64,000 nt of DNA from contig NZ_JAPPUW010000004.1 of the NCBI RefSeq assembly GCF_026712205.1, positions 186,001 through 250,000 of the forward strand, read 5' to 3'. The notes below the pieces were generated by a model, which made no database searches, had not been told where the DNA came from, and was given only the letters and a program-made list of their open reading frames with translations. A program made the translations under genes and the position numbers. Of the stretch, positions 18,982 through 26,835 are shown one piece after another (the stretch's first letter is position 1; every line of letters begins with the position of its first letter). This stretch comes from Pelomonas aquatica (GTDB taxonomy: Bacteria; Pseudomonadota; Gammaproteobacteria; Burkholderiales; Burkholderiaceae_C).

Positions 18982-20385
18982 TCAGGCCAGTTCTTCCTTG
19001 CGCAGCTTGACGATGGGCGCCAGCACGGTCGGCAGGCCCTGCATCTTGGCCAGCGCGTCGTTCATGCGACCCTCGACGGTGTCGTGGGTCAGGATGATGA
19101 GGTCGGTCGGCCCCTCGCCCTCGGCGCGCCCCCCGGAAGGGGTGCCTCCGGCACCCGGGCGCTGCAGCACCGCGTCGATGGAGATGTCGTGCTCGGCCAG
19201 GATGGTCGTGATGCGCGACAGCACGCCGGGCTGGTCGGCCACGACGAGGCGCAGGTAGAAGGCCGTGTGCACCTCGGCCATCTCCAGCACGGGCGTGTCG
19301 CTCATCGCATCGGGCTGGAAGGCCAGGTGGGGCACGCGGTGGTCGGGGTCGGCCGTGGCCAGGCGGGTCACGTCGACGAGGTCGGCCACGACGGCCGAGG
19401 CCGTGGGCTCGGCGCCGGCGCCCTTGCCGTAGTAGAGCGTCGTGCCGACGGCGTCGGCCTGCACGACGACGGCGTTCATCGCGCCCTCGACATTGGCGAT
19501 CAGGCGGCTGGCCGGGATCAGCGTCGGGTGCACGCGCAGCTCGATGCCGTTCTCCCTCCGACGCGTGATGCCGAGCAGCTTGATGCGGTAGCCGAGCTGC
19601 TCGGCGTATTTGATGTCGGTGGCCTGCAGGCTGCTGATGCCCTCGACATGGGCCTTGCCGAACTGCACCGGCACGCCGAAGGCGATGGCGCTCATCAGCG
19701 TGAGCTTGTGGGCCGCGTCGACGCCCTCGATGTCGAAGGTCGGGTCGCTCTCGGCATAGCCGAGGCGCTGGGCTTCCTTCAGCACGGTGGCGAAGTCCAG
19801 GCCCTTGCCGCGCATCTCGGACAGGATGAAATTGGTCGTGCCGTTGATGATGCCGGCGATCCACTCGATGCGATTGGCCGTCAGGCCCTCGCGCAGCGCC
19901 TTGATGATGGGGATGCCGCCGGCCACGGCCGCCTCGAAGGCCACCGTGACGCCCTTCTCGCGCGCTAGCGCGAAGATCTCGCCGCCGTGCAGGGCCAGCA
20001 GGGCCTTGTTGGCGGTGACGACATGCTTGCCGTTGGCAATCGCCTTCAGCACCAGCGTGCGCGCCGGCTCGATGCCGCCGATCAGCTCGACGACGATGTC
20101 GATGTCCGGGTTGTCGACGAGCTGCTGCGCGTCGCCGACGCAGGGCAGGCCGTCGCCGACGATGGCCTGGTAGGCCTTGGCGCGCTCGGCATTGCGGGCC
20201 GCCACCATCGCGATCTCGATGCCCCGGCCCGCGCGGCCGCGAATCTCGGCCTGGTTGCGCTGCAAGACGTGGAAGGTGCCGGCACCGACGGTGCCGAGGC
20301 CGATCAGGCCGACTTGGATCGCTTTGGCTTCAACATCACGTCGCTGCGCGACATGAGTTTGCGCCGCAACACTTCGTGTTGTCAT
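18982..20385 (-). CDS. hom: Homoserine dehydrogenase
   Basis: A 467-residue enzyme reducing aspartate semialdehyde to homoserine. It has the NAD(P)-binding IQVGLIGLGTVGAGTFHVL near residue 24, the catalytic core AGGIPIIKALREGL and GIINGTTNFILSEM, and a C-terminal ACT domain (about 380-467) likely used for threonine feedback. The start at 20385 avoids overlap with alaA. A longer frame to 20472 exists but would run into alaA. Within the ACT domain a Gly/Pro-rich stretch (RPGAGGTPSGGRAEGEG) replaces the usual acidic loop and is encoded by palindromic DNA at 19131-19155. Confidence 0.94.
   Translation of the reverse strand: MTTRSVAAQTHVAQRRDVEAKAIQVGLIGLGTVGAGTFHVLQRNQAEIRGRAGRGIEIAMVAARNAERAKAYQAIVGDGLPCVGDAQQLVDNPDIDIVVELIGGIEPARTLVLKAIANGKHVVTANKALLALHGGEIFALAREKGVTVAFEAAVAGGIPIIKALREGLTANRIEWIAGIINGTTNFILSEMRGKGLDFATVLKEAQRLGYAESDPTFDIEGVDAAHKLTLMSAIAFGVPVQFGKAHVEGISSLQATDIKYAEQLGYRIKLLGITRRRENGIELRVHPTLIPASRLIANVEGAMNAVVVQADAVGTTLYYGKGAGAEPTASAVVADLVDVTRLATADPDHRVPHLAFQPDAMSDTPVLEMAEVHTAFYLRLVVADQPGVLSRITTILAEHDISIDAVLQRPGAGGTPSGGRAEGEGPTDLIILTHDTVEGRMNDALAKMQGLPTVLAPIVKLRKEELA
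19131..19155. repeat. Palindromic in-frame stretch inside hom
   Basis: Two back-to-back small palindromes lie in the ACT-domain coding region: CCCC-GGAA-GGGG at 19131-19142 and GGTGCC-TCC-GGCACC at 19141-19155. They encode the Gly/Pro-rich loop of homoserine dehydrogenase. The composition suggests a small repeat inserted or expanded in frame. It may also be chance in GC-rich DNA. Confidence 0.4.
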
Positions 20386-20395
20386 TGCAGTGCTT

Positions 20396-21622
20396 TCAGG
20401 ATGATTGGCGGCGGCGGTAGCCGGCCAGGAAACGTTCGATGCGGCCGACGGCTTCGCGCAGGTCGTCCACATTGGGCAGGAAGACGAGGCGGAAGTGGTC
20501 GTGCTCGGGCCAGTTGAAGCCGGTGCCCTGGACGATCAGCACCTTCTCCTCGGCCAGCAGCTCGTAGGCGAACTGCTGGTCGTCGGCGATGGGGTAGAGC
20601 TTGGGGTCCAGGCGCGGGAACATATAGAGCGCCGCCTTGGGCTTCACGACGCTGACGCCCGGGATCTGCGACAGCAGCTCATAGGCCAGGTCGCGCTGGT
20701 GGCACAGCCGACCGGTCGGCGCGACGAGGTCCTTGATGCTCTGGTAGCCGCCCAGCGCCGTCTGGATGGCCAGCTGGCCCGGCGTGTTGGAACACAGGCG
20801 CAGCGAGGCCAGCATGTTCAGTCCCTCGATGTAGTCGCGGGCATGGCGCTTCTCGCCGCTGACGACCATCCAGCCGGCGCGGTAGCCGCAGCTGCGGTAG
20901 TTCTTGGACAGGCCGTTGAAGGTGATGAACAGCACGTCGTCGGCCAGCGACGCCATGCTGGTGTGCACATTGCCGTCGTACAGCGTCTTGTCGTAGATCT
21001 CGTCGGCGAAGACGACGAGCTGGTGACGGCGGGCCAGCTCGATGATGCCCAGCAGCAGATCCGTGGGATACAGCGCGCCGGTCGGGTTGTTGGGGTTGCA
21101 GACCATGATGCCGCGGGTGCGCGGCGTGATCTTGGCCTCGATGTCGGCCAGATCGGGCAGCCAACCCGCCCCCTCGTCGCAGCGATAGTGCACCGGGCGG
21201 CCGCCGGACAGGCCGACGACGGCCGTGTAGAGCGGGAAGTCGGGCGCCGGGATCAGGATCTCGTCGCCGTCGTTGACCAGCGCGTTGATGGCCATCTGGA
21301 TCAGCTCGGAGGCGCCGTTGCCCAGATACACGTCGTCCACCGTGACGCCCCTGACGCCCTTCTCCTGCGTGTAGTGCACGACCGCCTTGCGCGGCGCGAA
21401 CAGGCCCTTGCTGTCGGTGTAGCCACCGGCGTCGCCGAGGTTGCGGATCATGTCCTGCACGATCTCGTCCGGCGGCGTCAGGCCGAACACGGCCGTGTTG
21501 CCGATGTTCAGCTTGATGATCTTCTGGCCCTCTTCCTCCATCTGCCGGGCCTTGTCGAGCACGGGGCCGCGGATGTCGTAGCTGACGCTGGCGAGCTTGC
21601 TGGACTTGGCGATGGGCTTCAA
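20396..21622 (-). CDS. alaA: Alanine-synthesizing aminotransferase (AlaA type)
   Basis: A 408-residue class I/II PLP aminotransferase. The N-terminus (KSSKLASVSYDIRGPVLDKA) and LNIGNTAVFGLTPPDEIV closely follow E. coli AlaA, the glutamate-pyruvate transaminase. The PLP lysine lies in FNGLSKNYRSCGYRAGWM, and the aspartate in NPNNPTGALYP...FADEIYDKTLYD positions the pyridine nitrogen. It precedes hom by ten bases, so it heads the alaA-hom-thrC-moeA-moaD-speD run. A divergent Mth938-like gene lies upstream. Confidence 0.9.
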   Translation of the reverse strand: MKPIAKSSKLASVSYDIRGPVLDKARQMEEEGQKIIKLNIGNTAVFGLTPPDEIVQDMIRNLGDAGGYTDSKGLFAPRKAVVHYTQEKGVRGVTVDDVYLGNGASELIQMAINALVNDGDEILIPAPDFPLYTAVVGLSGGRPVHYRCDEGAGWLPDLADIEAKITPRTRGIMVCNPNNPTGALYPTDLLLGIIELARRHQLVVFADEIYDKTLYDGNVHTSMASLADDVLFITFNGLSKNYRSCGYRAGWMVVSGEKRHARDYIEGLNMLASLRLCSNTPGQLAIQTALGGYQSIKDLVAPTGRLCHQRDLAYELLSQIPGVSVVKPKAALYMFPRLDPKLYPIADDQQFAYELLAEEKVLIVQGTGFNWPEHDHFRLVFLPNVDDLREAVGRIERFLAGYRRRQSS

Positions 21623-21744
21623 AACGGGCTCCGGCGCAGCGTTTGCTGCAGTGCAAAAGAGGGATCTTGGAGTTTAAGCAAGGCCCGGGGCGCGGCGGGC
21701 CGTTCTGCGCGACACTCGCGGCCGGCTTTTCGCCCCGTTTCCCG

Positions 21745-22119
21745 ATGAAGTTCCAGCTCGACGAGCCGCAAGGCGGCAACAGCATTTCCCGCCACGACGC
21801 CCAGGGCGTCTGGGTCAACGGCCGGCCGCACACGGCCAGCGTTCTCGTGCCCTGGAGCGGCGAAGTCATCGCCTGGCCGCCTTCGCGCTTCGAGGAACTT
21901 CAACCCGCGCATTTCGAAGCAATCAAGGCGCTGAACCCCGAGCTCGTCGTCTTCGGCAGCGGCGCGAAGCTGCGCTTTCCGGGCCCGGCGCTGTGGCGCG
22001 GGCTGGTCGAGGCGCGCATCGGTTTCGAGGTCATGGACCTCGCCGCCGCCTGCCGCACCTACAACGTGCTGGCCAGCGAAGGCCGCAACGTGCTGGCGGC
22101 CCTGCTGATCGAGGGATGA
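21745..22119 (+). CDS. Mth938-like domain protein (DUF498/NDUFAF3 family)
   Basis: A 124-residue protein of the Mth938-like fold. Family features are VWVNGRPHTASVLVPW, FGSGAKLRFPGPALWRGLVE and GFEVMDLAAACRTYNVLASE followed by RNVLAALL, where the AACRTYN segment is the signature. The eukaryotic relative NDUFAF3 helps complex I assembly. In bacteria the role is not settled. It is divergent from alaA with a 120-base gap. It may share a direction of transcription with the peroxiredoxin gene downstream, but a promoter-like TATAAT lies between them. Confidence 0.82.
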   Translation: MKFQLDEPQGGNSISRHDAQGVWVNGRPHTASVLVPWSGEVIAWPPSRFEELQPAHFEAIKALNPELVVFGSGAKLRFPGPALWRGLVEARIGFEVMDLAAACRTYNVLASEGRNVLAALLIEG

Positions 22120-22149
22120 CTGCGATCGGGCAGGCGCGGGGCGAAGCCT

Positions 22150-22155
22150 TATAAT
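22150..22155 (+). promoter_or_regulatory. Possible -10 box upstream of bcp-like gene
   Basis: A perfect TATAAT stands out in GC-rich surroundings about 95 bases before the peroxiredoxin ATG. No good -35 hexamer is visible 16-18 bases upstream, so the assignment is weak. The roughly 85-base leader that would follow shows no riboswitch I recognise. Confidence 0.35.
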
Positions 22156-22249
22156 CACCGGCTATTGCCTGCGGGCGCCCGCGTGAAATGCTCCACTTCA
22201 GCGACTCACGACCCGGGGACCCCGCGAGCCCAACTTGCCGCACCCCCCA

Positions 22250-22729
22250 ATGACGCCTGCGCTCAACAAACCCCTGCCGGAAATTGAGGCTCAAGCCACC
22301 GGCGGCGTGAAGTTCACCGCCAACGCCTTCCTGGGCAAGTCGGTCGTGCTGTATTTCTACCCGAAAGACAACACGCCCGGTTGTACCACCGAGGCGATGC
22401 AATTCCGCGACCGCCACAAGGACTTCGTGAAGGCCGGCGCGGTTGTGCTGGGTGTTTCGCGCGACAACATGGCCTCGCACGAGAAGTTCAAGCAGGCGCT
22501 GGAACTGCCCTTCGAGCTGATCGCCGACACCGAAGAGAAGCTCTGCCACATGTTCGGCGTGGTCAAGAACAAGATCATGTACGGCAAGAAGGTCAAGGGC
22601 ATCGAGCGCTCGACCTTCCTGATCAGCCCCGCCGGCGTGCTGGTCGGCGAATGGCGCGGCATCAAGGTCGCCGGCCATGTCGACGAAGTGCTGAAGGCCG
22701 TGAAGGGCCTGAAGAAGGAAGCCGCCTGA
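22250..22729 (+). CDS. bcp: Thioredoxin-dependent peroxiredoxin, Bcp/PrxQ type
   Basis: A 159-residue cytoplasmic peroxidase reducing hydrogen and alkyl peroxides. The peroxidatic cysteine lies in LYFYPKDNTPGCTTEAMQFR near residue 46. The position five residues later, which is a resolving cysteine in many Bcp/PrxQ proteins, is not Cys here, so it is probably a one-Cys-like or atypical variant. The only other cysteine is in KLCHMFGV. The ATG at 22250 is favoured over an upstream TTG at 22235. It precedes the phoH-like gene, with a terminator-like hairpin between. Confidence 0.92.
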   Translation: MTPALNKPLPEIEAQATGGVKFTANAFLGKSVVLYFYPKDNTPGCTTEAMQFRDRHKDFVKAGAVVLGVSRDNMASHEKFKQALELPFELIADTEEKLCHMFGVVKNKIMYGKKVKGIERSTFLISPAGVLVGEWRGIKVAGHVDEVLKAVKGLKKEAA

Positions 22730-22770
22730 GCCGCGTTGTCCGCTGACATCTCGAGGCCCCGCGGGATGTG

Positions 22771-22776
22771 CATAAT
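22771..22776 (+). promoter_or_regulatory. Possible -10 box between bcp and phoH-like gene
   Basis: CATAAT occurs 42 bases after the peroxiredoxin stop and about 40 bases before a terminator-like hairpin at 22816-22843. If used, transcripts starting near 22783 would either stop after about 60 nt or read through into the phoH-like gene. No clear -35 box is visible. Confidence 0.3.
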
Positions 22777-22815
22777 CGGCCCATGCCCCGGGTCGCATCC
22801 TCGTCTCAGACTGCA

Positions 22816-22843
22816 AAGCCGCACTCATCCTGTGCGGCTTTTT
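22816..22843 (+). terminator. Rho-independent terminator or attenuator
   Basis: A perfect 9-bp stem, AAGCCGCAC (22816-22824) with GTGCGGCTT (22832-22840), has a 7-base loop and continues into TTT. It would end the peroxiredoxin transcript. Because a -10-like CATAAT lies just upstream and the phoH-like gene starts 53 bases downstream, attenuation or a short RNA is an alternative. Confidence 0.8.
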
Positions 22844-22895
22844 GCTTTCTGGCGCCAGGCGCGCATGGGGTTCACTTCCCGTCGACACGCCGTAA

Positions 22896-24569
22896 ATGCC
22901 ACTGCCTAAGCCCCCTGCACAACGCGCCAGCCGCCTCGATGCCACCGCTTACTCGGCCACTCTGATCCCCAGCAAACCCCGCGCGACGCCGCCCGTCGTC
23001 GCGCCTGCCGCTGCCCCCGTCGCGGCCCCGACAGCCGAAGTGCTGCGCCTCCCCACCCCCGTCTCCAGCCCGAATTCGAATCCGGCCGCCAAACCGGGCC
23101 TGCCCGTCAAGGCCGCGAGCAAGGCGCCGGCCAGGTCGGCCGCGCCCAAGCGCACGCGCAAGCCGGCCGGGGCGCCCAAGCTCTTCGTGCTGGACACCAA
23201 TGTGCTGATGCACGATCCGATGTCGCTGTTCCGCTTCGAGGAGCACGATGTCTTCCTGCCCATGATCACGCTCGAAGAGCTGGACGGGCACAAGAAGGGC
23301 ATGACCGAGGTCGCCCGCAATGTGCGCCAGGTCAGCCGCGAGCTGGACCAGCTCGCCGCCAGCCTGAAGAGCAGCGGCATCGAGGAGATGGCCAAGGGCC
23401 TGCCGCTGGCCGGCACCGGCCACCGCGAGGCCGAGGGCAAGCTGTTCTTCCAGACCAAGCTCATCGACACGCCGCTGCCCCAGGGCCTGCCCCAGGGCAA
23501 GGCGGACAACCAGATCCTCGGCGTCGTGCAGGCGCTCAAGGGCCTGCACCCGGGCCGCGAGGTCGTGCTGGTGTCCAAGGACATCAATATGCGCATCAAG
23601 GCCCGCGCGCTGGGCCTGCCCGCGGAGGACTACCGCAACGACAAGACGCTGGAAGACTCCGACCTGCTCTACACCGGCGTCCAGGCCCTGCCGGCGGACT
23701 TCTGGGACCGCCACGGCAAGACCATGGAGAGCTGGCAGCAGGGCGGCACGACCTTCTACCGCATCAGCGGCCCGCTGGTGCCGACGCTGCTCGTCAACGA
23801 GCTGGTCTATCTGGAGGCGCCCGGCGCGACGCCGCTCTACGCCAAGGTCACCGAGATCACCGGCAAGACCGCCGTGCTGAAGACGCTGAAGGACTACGGC
23901 CACCAGAAGCACGCCGTCTGGGGCGTGACCGCGCGCAACCGCGAGCAGAACTTCGCGCTCAACCTGCTGATGGACCCGGAGTGCGATTTCGTCACGCTGA
24001 CCGGCACGGCCGGCACCGGCAAGACGCTGATGACGCTGGCCGCCGGCCTGTCGCAGGTGCTGGACGACCGCCGCTACAGCGAGATCATCGTGACCCGCGT
24101 GACCGTGCCCGTCGGCGAGGACATCGGCTTCCTGCCCGGCACCGAGGAAGAGAAGATGGGCCCGTGGATGGGCGCGCTGGACGACAACCTCGAGGTGCTG
24201 GCCAAGGGCGACTCGACGGCCGGCGAATGGGGCCGCGCGGCCACCAACGATCTCGTGCGAAGCAAGATCAAGGTCAAGAGCCTGAATTTCATGCGCGGGC
24301 GCACCTTCCTGAACAAGTTCGTCATCATCGACGAGGCGCAGAACCTGACGCCCAAGCAGATGAAGACGCTGATCACGCGCGCCGGCCCCGGCACCAAGAT
24401 CGTCTGCCTGGGCAACCTCGCGCAGATCGACACGCCCTATCTGACCGAGGGCAGCTCGGGCCTGACCTTCGCGGTGGACCGCTTCAAGGGCTGGGCCCAC
24501 AGCGGCCACGTGACGCTGGCGCGCGGCGAGCGCTCGCGGCTGGCGGACTTCGCCTCCGAGGTGCTCTGA
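22896..24569 (+). CDS. PhoH-like ATPase with N-terminal PIN domain
   Basis: A 557-residue cytoplasmic protein. A Pro/Ala-rich, low-complexity N-terminal tail (about 1-85) precedes a PIN ribonuclease domain beginning KLFVLDTNVLMHDPMSLF with acidic residues in TLEELDGHKKG. The C-terminal half is a PhoH ATPase with Walker A TGTAGTGKTLMTLAAG and Walker B FVIIDEAQNLTPKQMKTL. PIN-PhoH proteins act as RNA helicase-nucleases in some species. Here the activity is inferred from the family. The HiPIP gene follows after 14 bases. Confidence 0.92.
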   Translation: MPLPKPPAQRASRLDATAYSATLIPSKPRATPPVVAPAAAPVAAPTAEVLRLPTPVSSPNSNPAAKPGLPVKAASKAPARSAAPKRTRKPAGAPKLFVLDTNVLMHDPMSLFRFEEHDVFLPMITLEELDGHKKGMTEVARNVRQVSRELDQLAASLKSSGIEEMAKGLPLAGTGHREAEGKLFFQTKLIDTPLPQGLPQGKADNQILGVVQALKGLHPGREVVLVSKDINMRIKARALGLPAEDYRNDKTLEDSDLLYTGVQALPADFWDRHGKTMESWQQGGTTFYRISGPLVPTLLVNELVYLEAPGATPLYAKVTEITGKTAVLKTLKDYGHQKHAVWGVTARNREQNFALNLLMDPECDFVTLTGTAGTGKTLMTLAAGLSQVLDDRRYSEIIVTRVTVPVGEDIGFLPGTEEEKMGPWMGALDDNLEVLAKGDSTAGEWGRAATNDLVRSKIKVKSLNFMRGRTFLNKFVIIDEAQNLTPKQMKTLITRAGPGTKIVCLGNLAQIDTPYLTEGSSGLTFAVDRFKGWAHSGHVTLARGERSRLADFASEVL

Positions 24570-24583
24570 AGCAGGAGATTCCG

Positions 24584-24886
24584 ATGGCCTTGATCTCGCG
24601 CCGCCGGCTGATCCAGATCGCCCCGCTGCTGGGCGCCGGCCTCGCCCGCGCGCAGTCGCAGGCGCTGCTGCAGGAAGACGACGACGAGGCCAAGGCCACG
24701 GGCTATCACGCCGACGCGGCCCAGGTCGACAAGGCCAAATTCCCCAAGTACGCCGTGGGCCAGACCTGCGCCAACTGCGGCCTCTACGCGCCCGACGGCG
24801 ACAAGCCCTCGGGCGGCTGCGCCTTGTTCTACGGCAAGGACGTGCTCGCCCAGGGCTGGTGCAACGCCTGGGAGAAGAAGGCCTAG
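24584..24886 (+). CDS. High-potential iron-sulfur protein (HiPIP)
   Basis: A 100-residue periplasmic electron carrier. A Tat signal (SRRRLIQIAPLLGAGLARAQ) precedes the mature part, whose four cysteines (CANC, then GGC and GWCNAW) bind a 4Fe-4S cluster in the standard HiPIP spacing. A good GCAGGAG ribosome site lies upstream. HiPIPs are typical of purple betaproteobacteria and relatives and shuttle electrons to cytochrome c oxidase or photosynthetic centres. Its TAG stop lies in a CTAG that also serves the convergent yidB-like gene. Confidence 0.95.
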   Translation: MALISRRRLIQIAPLLGAGLARAQSQALLQEDDDEAKATGYHADAAQVDKAKFPKYAVGQTCANCGLYAPDGDKPSGGCALFYGKDVLAQGWCNAWEKKA

Positions 24887-25311
24887 CGATTCAACAGGGC
24901 GCCCAGCACGCTGGTCAGCTCGCCCAGGCCGCCGGCACCGCCGGCCGGCAGCTGGCCGCCCGGCGTCAGGTGGTCGACGATCTGCGGCAGCAGCTGGCTG
25001 AGCTGCTGGCCCGCCTCGGCGTGCGACACGCCGGCCTGCTGCGCCAGCTGGCCCAGCAGCCCGCCGGCGCCGCCCAGGGCCGCGGTGATCTGCTCGCCCG
25101 ACACCGGCAGGTTGCCGCCCGTCGAGATCCAGCTCTGCACCTGCTGGCCGAGGCCGCCGGCTTCCAGTTGCTGCAGCACGCCGGCCAGGCCGCCATGGGC
25201 CGTGCCGTTGGCCAGCAGGCCCGAAACCAGTCCCACCCAATCCGGGTTGCCGCCCTGCTGTCCGCCCAGGGCCTGCGTCGCCGCGCCCAGTACGCTGTCC
25301 AGAAGTCCCAT
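24883..25311 (-). CDS. YidB-like DUF937 protein
   Basis: A 142-residue protein with the DUF937/YidB pattern: MGLLDSVLGAATQALGGQQG, LANGTAHGGLAGVLQQLEAG and LGGAGGLLGQLAQQAGVSHA, ending in VDHLTPGGQLPAGG. It is rich in Gly, Ala, Leu and Gln, with no signal peptide or membrane helix. The function of the family is not established. The ATG at 25311 matches the conserved MGLLD start. A longer frame to 25368 is unlikely. The stop overlaps the HiPIP stop on the other strand. Confidence 0.85.
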   Translation of the reverse strand: MGLLDSVLGAATQALGGQQGGNPDWVGLVSGLLANGTAHGGLAGVLQQLEAGGLGQQVQSWISTGGNLPVSGEQITAALGGAGGLLGQLAQQAGVSHAEAGQQLSQLLPQIVDHLTPGGQLPAGGAGGLGELTSVLGALLNR

Positions 25312-25364
25312 CCGAATCTCCTTCAGCGCCACCGACCACCGGCGGCTCCGGCCCAGTCTACGGC

Positions 25365-26750
25365 TCAATCGCCGCGCTGCACGCTGCTCGAGAAGCGCTT
25401 CACGCCCGCATCCTGGGCCACGGCCCGGCGGCCGGCGTCGATCAGCTGGTCGATCTGCGCGGCCGGCAGCTTGAGCCGCGTCGGGATCGCGTTCAGCACG
25501 GTCTCCTCGGCCTCGGGCAGGTCGGCGAAGCCGATCTGCGTGACGGCGAACTTGATGTCCTCGCAGCGCCAGTCGGGGTTCCAGGCCCGCAGCGCCGCCT
25601 TGCGCTCGTCGGGCAGGGAGCAGCGGTAGGTGACGATGTCGCGCTCCCAGTTGCGCATCATCGGCACGAAGTAGGCGTAGCTCATGCGCATCGTGCTCTC
25701 GATGGCCGTGTCGACGGCCGCCGTCGCGATGTCCACGCCCGAGGGCCCGGCCACCTCGCGGCCCCAGTCGCCGCTCGGGCCCTGGCCGGCATCGACGACG
25801 ACGAAGAGCATGCGCCGCATCGTCGCCGCGTCGTGCTCGCTGATGGGGCCGTAGGGCGTGTTCAGCAGCACGCGGCTCTGCAGGATGCTGACGAGGCCGA
25901 GGTTGTCCGTCACGCCGCCGTCGACGAGCTTCAGGTAGCGGCCGGTCTTGGGGTCGCGGAAGTCGCGCAGCGCGCGCAGCAGGGCCAGGCGCAGCCGGTG
26001 CTGGTCGTCACGCTCGACGCTGCTGCGGTCGGCCAGGCCGCTGGGCAGCGGCGCGCGGCAGGCCTCGGGGAACTTCTCCAGCACGACCGGCGCGAAGAAC
26101 AGCGGCACGGCCATGGACGCGGCCACCGCCTCGGACACCGGGAAGCTGGCCAGGTCGCTGCAGATCGCGTCGAAGGCGCGCTCGTGGAAGGGGAAGGCCA
26201 GCCGGTACTGGGCGTTGCTCGCATTGATCCAGATGACCGGCTTCTGGCGGCGGAACATGTCGGCGAAGGTCGCGCCCTTGAACACGTCGCGCTCCAGCCA
26301 GTCGTTCAGGTTGCTGCGGTCGTTCAAGCCGCCGGCGAACAGCCGCATCAGGTTGTTGGGGTTGAGCAGGCTGAAGCGCAGGCCAGCCTCGCCGTCGCGC
26401 ATCAGCACCTTGTCACGGAAGTCCTGCAGCCCGTCGACCCCGTGCAGGCCGAACCAGGCCGCCGTGATCGAGCCGCCCGACACGCTGGTGATGAAGCCCA
26501 CGTCATCCAGCAGCGTGTGGCCGGCCGCCGAGGGCTGGTCCCGCAGGCCTTCCAGCACGCCGTAGGCAAAGGCCGACGCGCGCAGGCCGCCGCCCGAGAA
26601 GCTCAGCGCGACGATGGTCTCGCTGGCCAGGCTCTGGGGCTGCCGCGCGACGGGCTCGGCCACGGCCGGCTTGTTGCGCGGCGGGTTCAGAGGTGCGCCG
26701 GCGCAGGCGGCCAGCAGCAGGCAGGAGCACAACAACGGCAGGGCGCGCAT
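25365..26750 (-). CDS. Patatin-like phospholipase lipoprotein
   Basis: A 461-residue protein with a lipoprotein signal ending in the lipobox LLAACAG, so it is probably anchored to an envelope membrane. The patatin domain shows the oxyanion-hole motif FSGGGLRASAFAYGVL (about 48-63), the nucleophile region TSVSGGSITAAW and the catalytic Asp in LKLVDGGVTDNLGL. It would hydrolyse acyl esters of phospholipids. The start at 26750 is favoured because it gives the clean signal peptide. It is divergent from dinB with an 85-base gap. Confidence 0.88.
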   Translation of the reverse strand: MRALPLLCSCLLLAACAGAPLNPPRNKPAVAEPVARQPQSLASETIVALSFSGGGLRASAFAYGVLEGLRDQPSAAGHTLLDDVGFITSVSGGSITAAWFGLHGVDGLQDFRDKVLMRDGEAGLRFSLLNPNNLMRLFAGGLNDRSNLNDWLERDVFKGATFADMFRRQKPVIWINASNAQYRLAFPFHERAFDAICSDLASFPVSEAVAASMAVPLFFAPVVLEKFPEACRAPLPSGLADRSSVERDDQHRLRLALLRALRDFRDPKTGRYLKLVDGGVTDNLGLVSILQSRVLLNTPYGPISEHDAATMRRMLFVVVDAGQGPSGDWGREVAGPSGVDIATAAVDTAIESTMRMSYAYFVPMMRNWERDIVTYRCSLPDERKAALRAWNPDWRCEDIKFAVTQIGFADLPEAEETVLNAIPTRLKLPAAQIDQLIDAGRRAVAQDAGVKRFSSSVQRGD

Positions 26751-26835
26751 CGGTCGTCTTTCGGTCGGGGTGGCGGCCGGCGCATTCTGCCGATGCTGCC
26801 AGCCGCTGGCAGCTTGCGCGGGACAATCCCATGCC

